In this document: positions 1-8,922 of the stretch, piece by piece
Layout: the number at the start of each line of letters is the position of its first letter
Position numbering within the stretch: position 1 is the first letter of the stretch
Translations under genes and position numbers: made by a program
DNA from: Spirosoma radiotolerans
GTDB lineage: Bacteria; Bacteroidota; Bacteroidia; Cytophagales; Spirosomataceae
Assembly (NCBI RefSeq): GCF_000974425.1
Contig: NZ_CP010429.1
Location: 4,573,501-4,637,500, forward strand
Direction: 5' to 3'
Length of the DNA: 64,000 nt
Notes under the pieces: generated by a model
What the model saw: only the letters and a program-made list of their open reading frames with translations
What the model was told of the DNA's origin: nothing
Database searches by the model: none

Positions 1-1191
1 GCGCTGTATCTGTCTTCATTCCAGCCGGTAAAAGTGCTCAAAGGCACCTTCCGGGTTGGTCGATTTGCAACCGTTCCACGGAAGGCGTTGGTCATTGTCC
101 AGTTTACGGTTTCGGTTACGCTGATTATCGGAACGATCATCGTTTTTCGCCAGATTCAGTACGCTAAGAATCGGCCGGTTGGGTATGATCGAAACGGCCT
201 GATTACCGTCACTATGAATACACCGGAGCTGCACAGTCATTACAATGCCTTGCGGGAAGACCTGTTGCAGACCGGTGCCGTGGTCGACATGTCTACTTCC
301 TCGACGCCCACAACGAACCTGAATTCACAGAATGGTGGATTCGACTGGGAAGGGAAAGACCCGAATTTCAAAGCCCAATTTGGGACAGTCGCCGTAACGC
401 ATGACTTCGGCAAAACGGTTGGCTGGCAGTTTAAACAAGGGCGAGACTTTTCGCGCGCCTTCTCGACCGATTCATCCGGTATGGTCATCAATGAAACGGC
501 CGCCCGGTACATGGGCTTGAAAGACCCGGTAGGGAAAACAGTCAAATGGAATGGCAGACCGTTTCAGGTGGTGGGCATTGTAAACGATATGGTGATGGGA
601 TCACCGTTCGAACCGGTTTACCAGACCGTTTTCATGCTGAATTATGGCTGGGCCGATGTCATCAATATCAAATTAAACCCACAGCAAAGTGCCGGCGAAT
701 CGCTGGCGAAGATCGAAGCCGTGTTCCGTAAATTCAATCCAGGCAGCCCGTTCGATTACAAATTCATTGATCAGCAATACGAGCTCAAATTTGCTACCGA
801 GGAGCGGATCGGGAAACTTGCTTCGACCTTCGCCATGCTGGCTGTTTTCATTTCCTGTCTGGGCATTTTTGGGCTGGCTTCCTTCGTAGCCGAACAACGG
901 ACGAAGGAGATTGGTGTTCGCAAAGTATTAGGCGCAACAGTCCTCAATCTCTGGAGTTTGCTCTCGAAAGATTTTGTCATACTGGTCGCTATTGCCTTCG
1001 GTATTGCCACGCCGATCGCCTATTACTATCTCAGTGGCTGGCTCCAGAAGTACGAATATCATACGGAGATGCCGTGGTGGATTTTCGCCGTCTCAGGCGC
1101 AGGCGCGTTGGTCATTACCTTGCTGACGGTGAGTTTTCAAAGCATTAAAGCCGCGCTGGTCAATCCAGTGAAAAGTTTGAGAAGTGAGTAG
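1..1191 (+). CDS. ABC transporter permease, MacB/FtsX type (5' end outside window)
   Basis: This is the C-terminal part of a large integral-membrane permease of the MacB-PCD/FtsX type. The reading frame is open from base 1, so the true start lies upstream. A membrane segment lies near residues 20-40 of the visible part. A periplasmic MacB-PCD-like domain follows, then three membrane segments around the hallmark AEQRTKEIGVRKVLGA, and the end NPVKSLRSE. The same end closes the next two genes. These permeases are thought to couple to a cytoplasmic ATPase for mechanotransmission or export, but no ATPase lies beside them and the substrate is unknown. The stop lies 5 nt before the next start, so cotranscription is likely. 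Confidence 0.9.
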   Translation, partial: ALYLSSFQPVKVLKGTFRVGRFATVPRKALVIVQFTVSVTLIIGTIIVFRQIQYAKNRPVGYDRNGLITVTMNTPELHSHYNALREDLLQTGAVVDMSTSSTPTTNLNSQNGGFDWEGKDPNFKAQFGTVAVTHDFGKTVGWQFKQGRDFSRAFSTDSSGMVINETAARYMGLKDPVGKTVKWNGRPFQVVGIVNDMVMGSPFEPVYQTVFMLNYGWADVINIKLNPQQSAGESLAKIEAVFRKFNPGSPFDYKFIDQQYELKFATEERIGKLASTFAMLAVFISCLGIFGLASFVAEQRTKEIGVRKVLGATVLNLWSLLSKDFVILVAIAFGIATPIAYYYLSGWLQKYEYHTEMPWWIFAVSGAGALVITLLTVSFQSIKAALVNPVKSLRSE

Positions 1192-1196
1192 ATAGC

Positions 1197-3893
1197 ATGA
1201 CGAACAACCCTCACCCACCCCGTAACGAAGGACCGCGCTGGGCTAGCTGGTTGCTGAACACGTTCGGCGATCCCAACACGGGCGAAGAAGTGCAGGGCGA
1301 CCTGCTCGAACTGTACACTTATTGGGTTGGGACCGTGGGCAAACGGCGGGCCGACTGGCGATACAGTCTGAGTGTCCTGAAGCTATTACGGCCCATGGCC
1401 AAACCGAAGCACGTACCTGAGTACAAGACCACCTTTTTTCCAAGCCCCGGCATGATCCGCAACTATCTAAAAATCGCTCTCAGGAATCTGGTCCGGAGCA
1501 AGACCTACTCAGCCATCAACATCGGCGGCTTGAGCCTGGGCCTGGCGGCTGTGATGTTTATTCTGCTCTTTGTGGAGGACGAAGTTTCGTACGACCGTTT
1601 TCACAAACATGGGAATCAGCTTTATAGGGTCGTACTCAATTCAACGACCCCCGAGGGCCGCGAAGTCAGAACCGGTTCCACGGGTACGCCCGAAGGCCCA
1701 ACCTTTGACCAGGAGCTGCCCGAAGTGGCTGGCTTCTGTCGTATGGTAGGCTATGAAATGCTCGTTCGCAAACAAAATGAGGGCATTTACGAGCAGGTGA
1801 TGTATGTGGATACGTCCTTTTTCCGGTTGTTTAGCTTCGAACTACTGGCCGGTGGAACCACGCCCCAGACGCTGCTGAACGATCCGGGCAGTGTGGTTAT
1901 TACGGACGATATGGCGCGCAAATATTTTGGCACCACCCAGGTAATTGGCCGCCTGCTAACCATCGATGCAGGAGGGAGTTTCGATAACTACCGCATTACG
2001 GGTGTCGTAAAATCGCCACCTAAAAATTCCAGCATACAGTTTGATGTGTTACGCCCGTTTGTCGCATCCTTACCTCCAGACTACAAGACCCGACGCGCCC
2101 AATGGGCTGAAGGATCACTGAATACCTTCGTGCTCTTGCAGGCCCAAACCGATGAGGATGGGGCCACAGGACAGGCGACAGATCCGGCCTTGACCGAACG
2201 GAAGATGGCTTCTGTGTTTGAAACCCACGCTCGTGCACAGCTTGACCAACTCAGCAGAGAATACGGAAACGCCAGCGTAACGTATCATTTGCAACCTTTT
2301 ACCGACATGCACCTCGATGACCGCTACGACATGAGCAACGGCCTGGTGCAGGCTTCCTCATCGATCTACTCGTATATCCTGAGCGGCATAGCTGGCCTGA
2401 TCCTGCTATTGGCGGGCATAAATTTTGTAAATCTAACCCTGGCCCGGTCGTTACGCCGAACCAAAGAGATCGGCATTCGGAAAGTAACCGGCAGCACACG
2501 GCAACAGCTCATTGGCCAATTCATCGGCGAAGCGTTTCTGCTAACTTTTCTGGCGTTCGTTCCGGCGGTACTCGTTGTTTACATGCTGCTGCCCCAATTC
2601 TCAACTCTGGCAAATAAGGCCTTACAGCTTGGCTTTTTAGCGTCCCCCAAAACACTCCTTCTGTTCGGCAGCTTGCTCCTGGTTGTTACGCTGCTGGCCG
2701 GTTTTTACCCCGCGTTTGCGCTGTCGGGTTTCAACCCAACGCAAATTTTATACAGTCGTTTGCGACTTGGCGGACGCAACGGATTAGGCAAGTCACTGGT
2801 TATTCTTCAATTTATGATCGCTACCGTCTTGCTGATCGGGACGGTCGTGCTGCATAGCCAGTTCGAGTACATCCAAACCGCTAACGTAGGCTACGAACGG
2901 GCCAACCGGGTCCGGATTTATGTTCCTTGGGGACGAGAGCGGCAGGGAGAACTGCTGAAACAGGTTCTACGGCCAGAACCCGGCATTGAGGCCGTCGCCC
3001 GGAAGTCAGGAGGTCACCAAAAACGAACTATCTATATTCGGAATAAGCCCGTCACTACAGCCACAGAATGGATCGACGATCAGTATCTTAGGTTTGTCAA
3101 TGTGCCTGTTGTGGCAGGCAGGGCGCTCAATCTCGCTAATCCCGCCGATAGTTTGTCGAATATTCTGGTGAATGAAACCTTTGCCCGACAGTTTTTTACG
3201 GCCAACCAATCGGCCATCGGGCAGGTCGTCCAGCGCAAAGGCGATGACAACAGTAACCATGACCTGACGGTGGTTGGTGTGGTGCGCGACTATCAATACC
3301 GATCGTTGCGCGACAAACCGGAACCGGTTCTGCTGCAACTGGGGAAGCCCGAACAAATGAATCAGCTTTATGTGAAGCTGACCCCTCACCAAACGAAGGC
3401 CGCGCTGGCCACTATCGAAAGTCAGTTCAACAAGCTCATTCCTTACCAGCCTTTCTCGTTTCATTTTATGGAAGACGATCGCCTGGCTGACTACGCGGAC
3501 GATGCCCGCTGGAAACAACTGATTACCTATGCAGCCATGCTCGCTATTTTCATTGCCGGACTGGGCCTGTTTGGGCTCGTTTCGCTGGCAATCGAGCAGC
3601 GGATTAAGGAAATTGGCATTCGAAAAGTGCTGGGTGCCGATCTAATCACCATTGCCCGGATGCTCTCGATGAGCTACTTAAAACTGGTGGCCCTTGCGTT
3701 TGTGATTGCGGCTCCCGTTGGCTGGTACGCGGCCCGCTACTGGCTCGATACGTTTGCTTATCGAATCGACCTAAGTGGGTGGCTGTTCGGGCTGGTCGGC
3801 CTGTCGGTGCTCGGCGTTGCGCTCCTAACGGTCAGTTTCCAGAGTGTTAAAGCGGGGCTGATGAACCCGGTGAAATCACTGCGTTCTGAATAG
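1197..3893 (+). CDS. ABC transporter permease with N-terminal prefix domain
   Basis: This 898-residue permease has two MacB-PCD/FtsX halves. Residues about 1-75 form a soluble prefix with RWASWLL, EEVQGDLLELY and GKRRADWRYSLS, a domain I know from large Cytophagales permeases. The membrane part begins near MIRNYLKIALRNL. The first FtsX block carries RRTKEIGIRKVTGSTR and the second carries EQRIKEIGIRKVLGADL. The start ATG is 5 nt after the previous stop, and the following gene starts 1 nt after this stop, so the three permeases look like one operon. Substrate and partner ATPase are not visible. A shorter product from MIRNY would lack the prefix, but the prefix is conserved in the next gene, which argues for the longer form. 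Confidence 0.92.
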   Translation: MTNNPHPPRNEGPRWASWLLNTFGDPNTGEEVQGDLLELYTYWVGTVGKRRADWRYSLSVLKLLRPMAKPKHVPEYKTTFFPSPGMIRNYLKIALRNLVRSKTYSAINIGGLSLGLAAVMFILLFVEDEVSYDRFHKHGNQLYRVVLNSTTPEGREVRTGSTGTPEGPTFDQELPEVAGFCRMVGYEMLVRKQNEGIYEQVMYVDTSFFRLFSFELLAGGTTPQTLLNDPGSVVITDDMARKYFGTTQVIGRLLTIDAGGSFDNYRITGVVKSPPKNSSIQFDVLRPFVASLPPDYKTRRAQWAEGSLNTFVLLQAQTDEDGATGQATDPALTERKMASVFETHARAQLDQLSREYGNASVTYHLQPFTDMHLDDRYDMSNGLVQASSSIYSYILSGIAGLILLLAGINFVNLTLARSLRRTKEIGIRKVTGSTRQQLIGQFIGEAFLLTFLAFVPAVLVVYMLLPQFSTLANKALQLGFLASPKTLLLFGSLLLVVTLLAGFYPAFALSGFNPTQILYSRLRLGGRNGLGKSLVILQFMIATVLLIGTVVLHSQFEYIQTANVGYERANRVRIYVPWGRERQGELLKQVLRPEPGIEAVARKSGGHQKRTIYIRNKPVTTATEWIDDQYLRFVNVPVVAGRALNLANPADSLSNILVNETFARQFFTANQSAIGQVVQRKGDDNSNHDLTVVGVVRDYQYRSLRDKPEPVLLQLGKPEQMNQLYVKLTPHQTKAALATIESQFNKLIPYQPFSFHFMEDDRLADYADDARWKQLITYAAMLAIFIAGLGLFGLVSLAIEQRIKEIGIRKVLGADLITIARMLSMSYLKLVALAFVIAAPVGWYAARYWLDTFAYRIDLSGWLFGLVGLSVLGVALLTVSFQSVKAGLMNPVKSLRSE

Positions 3894-3894
3894 G

Positions 3895-6543
3895 ATGAAA
3901 GCCCCAACAACACCCGGTCCGCCCCGCTGGGCCACCCAACTTCTGCGCTGGTGGGGCAACCCCGATACGGACGAAGAAGTGCAGGGCGACCTGCTCGAAC
4001 TCTACCCCTATTGGGTCAAAACGGTGGGCAAACGACGGGCCGACTGGCGATACAGCCTGAGTGCCCTGAAACTATTGCGGCCGCTGGCCAAATCGAAACC
4101 ATCCACGGAGTACCCAAAACCTTTTTTATTAAGTCCTTCTATGATACGCAACTATGTAAAAAACGCCTTTCGAAACCTGACCAAAAGTAAGGGATACTCC
4201 TTTATTAATATCACAGGGCTGGCCGTTGGCATGGCCTGTGCGGTATTGATATTTTTAGTAGTCAGGCATGAAACCAGCTATGACCGATTCCATACAAACG
4301 GAAACCGAATTTACCGGGTTGAGGGCGAAAACATAAAAGAAAAGCATACCTATCCAGGTACGTATACGGGCATGACGAACGCCTTGCATACCGATCTGCC
4401 CGAAGCGGAACTGGTCGTTCCTATTCTTCAGACTAGAGGCAGCACACTCGCCGTCCCGAACTCCGACAAACGCTTCAAAGAAACATTCGTATTTGCCGGG
4501 AATGAGTTGTTTCATTTGCTCGACTATAACTGGGTCACAGGCGACTCCCGTACGGCTCTATCCCAACCGAACACCGTTGTCCTGACGCGAGCGTATGCTG
4601 AAAAGTATTTTGGTACCACCGACGTGCTTAGCAAAACCGTTCAGCTCGATAATAAGCAGGACTTGCTGGTAGTCGGTGTACTGGAAGATTATCCAGCAAC
4701 GACCAGCTTTCCATTCGACATACTGGTTTCGTTTCCCACAATCAAAAGTGCCAAGCCGGATATTGACTTGAACCGGTGGAATGGCTGGAGTGACAATTTT
4801 CAGGTGTTTGTGTTACTAAAAAACGGTATAAATCCCGCTCAACTCACCAGGCGATTTCAGCATATAGTGGTCAAGTACCTGGGGAAAGAAGCCCTTGCCG
4901 ACAAACGCTTTTTCCTGAACTCGTTGTCTCAAATCCATTATGGAAGCAATCTGGGAGGCCGATCGGCTAATATACCTCTACTCAAGACACTGTCGTTCAT
5001 TAGCTTGCTAGTGCTGCTGATCGCCTGCTTTAACTTCATCAATTTAAGCACGGCTCAGGCATTCAAACGAGCCAGAGAGGTGGGTATCCGAAAGGCCATT
5101 GGCAGCACTCGCTTGTCGCTGGTGTATCAGTTTCTGACCGAGGCCGGACTACTTACCTTTCTGGGGGCGCTGACAGCCATCCTGTTGGCTCAGATTAGCC
5201 TCCCGGCCGTTGCTACAACACTAGCGATTCCGCTTACTTACTCGGATATATTTACCTGGCAAACGGCTCTGTTTGCGAGCGGGCTACTGGTGTTGACAAC
5301 CTTGCTGGCGGGTGTTTATCCGGCCCTTCGCCTATCGGGCATGGCCCCAATCTGGGCCTTAAAAAACAACGTATCACTCCCGCACAAGCAGTGGTTTTCT
5401 TTACGACAAGGGCTGGTAGTCGTTCAGTTCATGGTCTCGCTGATTCTTATCAGTAGCGCCTTTCTGATCAATCAGCAACTTGACTTTTTTCGAAATGCCG
5501 ATCTAGGCTTCGATAAATCGGCTCTTATCACCGTAAGTATTCCTGATAATAAACCTGAGAAACTACAGGCCCTCCGCAATCAACTTATCGAATCCCCACA
5601 AATTAAGGACGTCAGTTTCTCCTTCAATAGTGCATCGGCAGAAAGCAACTGGATGCAGGGAATGCAGTATCGGAAAGGAGTTGAAACTACCGATATCAAA
5701 ACGCAGATGAAAATGGCTGATTCGCATTATATGGCTACCTATGGGATTCAGTTATTAGCAGGAGAAAAACTTAAAGACACCGACACATCTTCAGCTTCGT
5801 TTAAAATCATTGCCAATGAAGTATTTATCAACCGGATGGGCATTAGCCGGCCCAGAGAAGCCATTGGGCAGCGCGTGTATTACGGAGATGGACAGGAATT
5901 TGCCACGATTGTTGGGGTCACAAAAAACTTCAATGTCAACTCGCTGCACCAGAAAATCGACCCAACGGTGATTCAGGTCGTACCGAACAATTATTATCAG
6001 GCAAGCATCAAATTACAGGGCGAAAAGCCAACAGCCGGGACCGTGCAGGCAGCGCTGGCGCACATTGAAAAAGCGTGGACAGCCACCTTTCCCAACCAGG
6101 TATTCGATTATAGCTTCCTGGACCAGGCGCTGGCGCAGGCCTATCAGTCCGAAACCCGAATGGCGAAGCTCATCGAAGCATCAACTTTCTTAGCGATTTT
6201 GATTGCCTGCCTGGGCCTGTTCGGTCTGGCAACGTTTACGGCCGAACAGCGGACCAAAGAAATTGGGGTGCGTAAAGTAGTGGGCGCGTCGGTCTCAGGC
6301 ATCGTCATTCTGCTCGCCAAAGATTTTCTAAAGTTGGTTTTACTGGCGATCATCATTGCTTCACCCATCGCCTGGTATGCCATGAGTCAATGGCTACAGA
6401 ATTTCGAATTTAAAGTTGAGATTCAGTGGTGGGTATTTGCGCTGACAGGCCTGTTGACAGCGGGAATTGCCCTGCTGACGGTCAGCTTTCAGAGCATTAG
6501 GGCCGCCTTGGTGAATCCCGTCAAGAGTTTACGCACTGAATAA
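3895..6543 (+). CDS. ABC transporter permease with N-terminal prefix domain
   Basis: This 882-residue permease has the same plan as its upstream neighbour: a prefix domain (residues about 1-75, with EEVQGDLLELYPYWV), an N-terminal membrane segment after MIRNYVKNAFRNL, a large periplasmic domain, a central FtsX block with REVGIRKAIGSTR, a second periplasmic domain, and a final block with EQRTKEIGVRKVVGAS. It ends in NPVKSLRTE. The prefix is very close to the neighbour's at DNA level while the periplasmic domains have diverged, which suggests tandem duplication with different partners. A hairpin directly after the stop closes the transcription unit. No ATPase gene is adjacent. Confidence 0.92.
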   Translation: MKAPTTPGPPRWATQLLRWWGNPDTDEEVQGDLLELYPYWVKTVGKRRADWRYSLSALKLLRPLAKSKPSTEYPKPFLLSPSMIRNYVKNAFRNLTKSKGYSFINITGLAVGMACAVLIFLVVRHETSYDRFHTNGNRIYRVEGENIKEKHTYPGTYTGMTNALHTDLPEAELVVPILQTRGSTLAVPNSDKRFKETFVFAGNELFHLLDYNWVTGDSRTALSQPNTVVLTRAYAEKYFGTTDVLSKTVQLDNKQDLLVVGVLEDYPATTSFPFDILVSFPTIKSAKPDIDLNRWNGWSDNFQVFVLLKNGINPAQLTRRFQHIVVKYLGKEALADKRFFLNSLSQIHYGSNLGGRSANIPLLKTLSFISLLVLLIACFNFINLSTAQAFKRAREVGIRKAIGSTRLSLVYQFLTEAGLLTFLGALTAILLAQISLPAVATTLAIPLTYSDIFTWQTALFASGLLVLTTLLAGVYPALRLSGMAPIWALKNNVSLPHKQWFSLRQGLVVVQFMVSLILISSAFLINQQLDFFRNADLGFDKSALITVSIPDNKPEKLQALRNQLIESPQIKDVSFSFNSASAESNWMQGMQYRKGVETTDIKTQMKMADSHYMATYGIQLLAGEKLKDTDTSSASFKIIANEVFINRMGISRPREAIGQRVYYGDGQEFATIVGVTKNFNVNSLHQKIDPTVIQVVPNNYYQASIKLQGEKPTAGTVQAALAHIEKAWTATFPNQVFDYSFLDQALAQAYQSETRMAKLIEASTFLAILIACLGLFGLATFTAEQRTKEIGVRKVVGASVSGIVILLAKDFLKLVLLAIIIASPIAWYAMSQWLQNFEFKVEIQWWVFALTGLLTAGIALLTVSFQSIRAALVNPVKSLRTE

Positions 6544-6559
6544 ATGGGCAAAGGCTTCT

Positions 6560-6592
6560 GGCGCAGAGAACATACACGTCATTCTCTGCGCC
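6560..6592. terminator. Hairpin between convergent genes
   Basis: A perfect 11-bp inverted repeat, GGCGCAGAGAA and TTCTCTGCGCC, with an 11-nt loop. It lies 16 nt after the permease stop and 11 nt before the end of the convergent DoxX gene, so it probably serves both strands. There is no clear T tract on either side. Confidence 0.6.
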
Positions 6593-6603
6593 ATGTATTC
6601 ATA

Positions 6604-6966
6604 CTAAGCCGCCGACGTGGGCAGGAAAATCGTTTTATTCCGCAGAAAAGCCGAAATCCAGATCAAAACGATGGGCAGTACGGCGTTCAGCGCTGTGCCA
6701 TGCGACAGCTCGGTGGCGATGGCCCCCGCGAAGTAGCAGGACAGTAAGATGAAGCCAATCTTCATCGTTTTGGGGTAAATAAATAAAGCAGCAAAAACGA
6801 TTTCCATAGTTCCCAACGCCAGAACATGCTGGCCGACGCCTGCTTTGCTAAGCGTGGCCACTATTTCGGGAGACTGAGTCAACTTCATTACGCCACTGAG
6901 AATAGCCATTCCGGCTGCCAGGACGGTAACAACGATGGTTATAATACGCATAACTTTAGAATTCAT
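6604..6966 (-). CDS. DoxX family membrane protein
   Basis: A 120-residue integral membrane protein with four predicted hydrophobic helices (about residues 7-27, 45-63, 68-88 and 92-108). The layout GVMKLTQSP, then LGTMEIVFAALFIYPKT, is typical of the small DoxX/DoxX-like family. Members sit in the inner membrane and many are linked to redox stress, but the biochemical role here is unknown. It is divergent from an HxlR regulator with a palindrome between them, the usual arrangement in which the regulator controls the DoxX gene. The ATG at 6966 is the first plausible start, and a TACGTTTG box lies 47 nt upstream. Confidence 0.8.
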   Translation of the reverse strand: MNSKVMRIITIVVTVLAAGMAILSGVMKLTQSPEIVATLSKAGVGQHVLALGTMEIVFAALFIYPKTMKIGFILLSCYFAGAIATELSHGTALNAVLPIVLIWISAFLRNKTIFLPTSAA

Positions 6967-7013
6967 TTTCAGTATAAGTTAGTGTAGCCTTCACTGACTA
7001 CGTAGTACAGAAA

Positions 7014-7021
7014 CAAACGTA
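7014..7021 (-). promoter_or_regulatory. Candidate -7 box of the DoxX gene
   Basis: On the minus strand the sequence reads TACGTTTG, a full match to the Bacteroidota -7 consensus TAnnTTTG. No good -33 TTTG is seen at 17-23 nt. Confidence 0.35.
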
Positions 7022-7048
7022 GATAAACTAGCTATCTATTTGTAATCA

Positions 7049-7064
7049 GTATCCCAAAGGATAC
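7049..7064. promoter_or_regulatory. Candidate HxlR operator
   Basis: A perfect 6-4-6 palindrome, GTATCC-CAAA-GGATAC, lies in the divergent doxX/hxlR intergenic region. Two further CAGTAT repeats follow at 7066-7080. The symmetry and location suit binding by the dimeric winged-helix regulator encoded next door. Binding is inferred. Confidence 0.45.
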
Positions 7065-7108
7065 CAGTATCTTTCAGTATACCAGCCGACTAAGTTGATC
7101 CCGTCTTG

Positions 7109-7116
7109 TATCTTTA
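7109..7116 (+). promoter_or_regulatory. Candidate -7 box of the HxlR gene
   Basis: TATCTTTA (consensus TAnnTTTG, last base differs) ends exactly 4 nt before the ATG, so the transcript would start at or next to the start codon. Confidence 0.35.
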
Positions 7117-7120
7117 GCAC

Positions 7121-7516
7121 ATGAGTTCAGTCAGTCATGAAATCTTCCCAAAAGTGGGCACGGTGCATTCCGGTGAAGCATGTACGCAGAGTTTACAGGC
7201 CGTACAGGACGCGCTTTATGTGCTGAATGGAAAGTGGAAATTACCGATCATCATTGCCCTGAGCAATGGGCCGAAGCGCTTTCGGGAGTTGCAACGCCTG
7301 GTTACGGGCATTACGGCCAAGGTGCTGAGCAAGGAACTGAAAGAACTGGAAATGAATGAATTTGCCCTAAGGCATGTGTATGCAACCATGCCCGTTACGG
7401 TTGAGTATGAACTAACGGAATATAGTCAATCATTAGACAGTGTGATTCGGGCTCTGCGCGACTGGGGTATTCAACACCGGGCCCGCATTTTAGGAAAAGA
7501 TAAGCGAGACGTGTAG
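7121..7516 (+). CDS. HxlR family transcriptional regulator
   Basis: A 131-residue winged-helix regulator of the HxlR/DUF24 family. The hallmark LNGKWKLPIIIAL (about residues 36-48) is followed by GPKRFRELQRLVTGITAKVLSKELKELE, covering the recognition helix, then the wing with EYELTEYSQSL and RALRDWG. A single cysteine at residue 21 lies where thiol-sensing members of this family have their redox cysteine, so response to quinones, aldehydes or oxidants is plausible but not shown. It is transcribed away from the DoxX gene and a palindrome at 7049-7064 lies between them, suggesting joint and self control. The ATG at 7121 directly follows a promoter-like box. Confidence 0.9.
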   Translation: MSSVSHEIFPKVGTVHSGEACTQSLQAVQDALYVLNGKWKLPIIIALSNGPKRFRELQRLVTGITAKVLSKELKELEMNEFALRHVYATMPVTVEYELTEYSQSLDSVIRALRDWGIQHRARILGKDKRDV

Positions 7517-7587
7517 AAGACCGTCTGCCCAACTAAATCACTCACCCCCAAGCCTCCCGAAACTAAGCACACGCCAAATTGTGTTCG

Positions 7588-7595
7588 TATCTTTG
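7588..7595 (+). promoter_or_regulatory. Candidate -7 box of mnmA
   Basis: TATCTTTG is an exact TAnnTTTG match 69 nt before the mnmA start. No clear -33 element is seen. Confidence 0.35.
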
Positions 7596-7664
7596 TGTGT
7601 CGTTATCAACGGCGCACACTTAGTCAAAACCATTAACATCGCGGGGCTTTGAACCCCGGCAGAT

Positions 7665-8813
7665 ATGAGCAAACACGGACGAATTCTGGTCGCCATGAGT
7701 GGCGGCATCGACTCTTCACTAGCAGCCGTCCTGCTACACGAAGAAGGCTATGAGGTCATTGGGATGACCATGAAAACCTGGGATTATGCCTCTTCCGGCG
7801 GGACAAAAAAAGAAACGGGCTGCTGCAGCCTCGACAGCATCAACGACGCCCGCAACATTGCCGTTAACCTCGGCTTTCCCCATTATATTCTGGACATTCG
7901 GGAAGAGTTTGGGGATGCGGTAATCGACCATTTCACGGGTGAGTACCTCGAAGGCCGGACGCCCAACCCCTGCGTGATGTGCAATACGCACATCAAGTGG
8001 GACGCACTGCTGCGCCGGGCCGACCGGCTCGACTGCGAGTCGATTGCCACGGGCCATTACGCCCACATTCGGGAAGAGAACAACCGATTTATTCTTTCCA
8101 AAGGCATTGACTCGCTCAAGGATCAATCCTACGTGCTGTGGGGCGTTTCGCAGGCGAGTCTGAGTCGGACCAAATTGCCATTGGGCCACTTGCGTAAGTC
8201 CGAAATTCGAGAGATGGCCAAAGAGCGAGGCTTCATGGAACTGGTCACCAAATCAGAATCGTACGAAATCTGTTTCGTACCGGATAACGATTATCGGGGC
8301 TTTTTAAAACGGCGGATGCCGGGTCTGGAAGCCGAGGTAGCCGGCGGCAATTTCATTCTGGAAGGTTCCGGAAAAGTGCTCGGCAAACACCAGGGCTACC
8401 CATTCTACACCATTGGTCAACGCAAAGGGTTGGGCATGGCATTTGGCCAGCCTATGTTCGTTACCGAAATTCGGAAAGACACGAATGAAGTCGTGCTGGG
8501 CGTCGACAAAGACTTATTCCGGGATGGCATGATCGTCAGCAAACTGAATTTGCAAAAATACGACCGCATCAACGGACCTCTCGAAACGGTTACCAAAGTG
8601 CGTTATAAAGACCCCGGTACGCCAGCCACCATTTCGCAGGAAGGCGATAAAATTGAGGTGCTTTTCCACGAAGGAGTGTCGGCCATTGCACCCGGTCAGG
8701 CCGCGGTTTTCTACGACGGCGATGATGTAATTGGTGGCGGCTGGATTATGAAAAGTTTTCGCCAGGGCGATCCGCAAACGCACCAACCGGTTGCTGCAAG
8801 CACCGTAGCCTGA
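7665..8813 (+). CDS. mnmA: tRNA-specific 2-thiouridylase MnmA
   Basis: A 382-residue cytoplasmic enzyme that thiolates U34 of the Lys, Glu and Gln tRNAs using ATP and sulfur delivered as persulfide. The PP-loop MSGGIDSS lies at residues 10-17. The two catalytic cysteines are in NPCVMCN (about residues 101-107) and in YEICFVPD (about 203-210). The central tRNA-binding part and the C-terminal beta-barrel with IAPGQAAVFYDGD follow. Length and motif order are standard. The gene stands alone, with its own promoter-like box upstream and a strong hairpin after the stop. Confidence 0.97.
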   Translation: MSKHGRILVAMSGGIDSSLAAVLLHEEGYEVIGMTMKTWDYASSGGTKKETGCCSLDSINDARNIAVNLGFPHYILDIREEFGDAVIDHFTGEYLEGRTPNPCVMCNTHIKWDALLRRADRLDCESIATGHYAHIREENNRFILSKGIDSLKDQSYVLWGVSQASLSRTKLPLGHLRKSEIREMAKERGFMELVTKSESYEICFVPDNDYRGFLKRRMPGLEAEVAGGNFILEGSGKVLGKHQGYPFYTIGQRKGLGMAFGQPMFVTEIRKDTNEVVLGVDKDLFRDGMIVSKLNLQKYDRINGPLETVTKVRYKDPGTPATISQEGDKIEVLFHEGVSAIAPGQAAVFYDGDDVIGGGWIMKSFRQGDPQTHQPVAASTVA

Positions 8814-8838
8814 AGGTTGTCTTATTATTTTCAAATAA

Positions 8839-8890
8839 GAACTCGCCAGGAAAACAGAGACTTACCATTCTTTGTATTCCTGGCGAGTTC
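8839..8890. terminator. Strong hairpin downstream of mnmA
   Basis: A perfect 14-bp inverted repeat, GAACTCGCCAGGAA and TTCCTGGCGAGTTC, with a 24-nt loop, 25 nt after the mnmA stop and 32 nt before the next start. It is probably the end of the mnmA unit. It could also sit in the 5' leader of the next gene, since no separate promoter is obvious. Confidence 0.5.
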
Positions 8891-8922
8891 CTGTTTACCG
8901 CCTTATTGCCTAAATTTCCCAC

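Noticed and set aside
3006-3518. A 170-codon minus-strand frame inside the second permease
   Set aside because: It lies wholly within a well-supported permease gene and its sequence resembles no protein. It is an antisense shadow.
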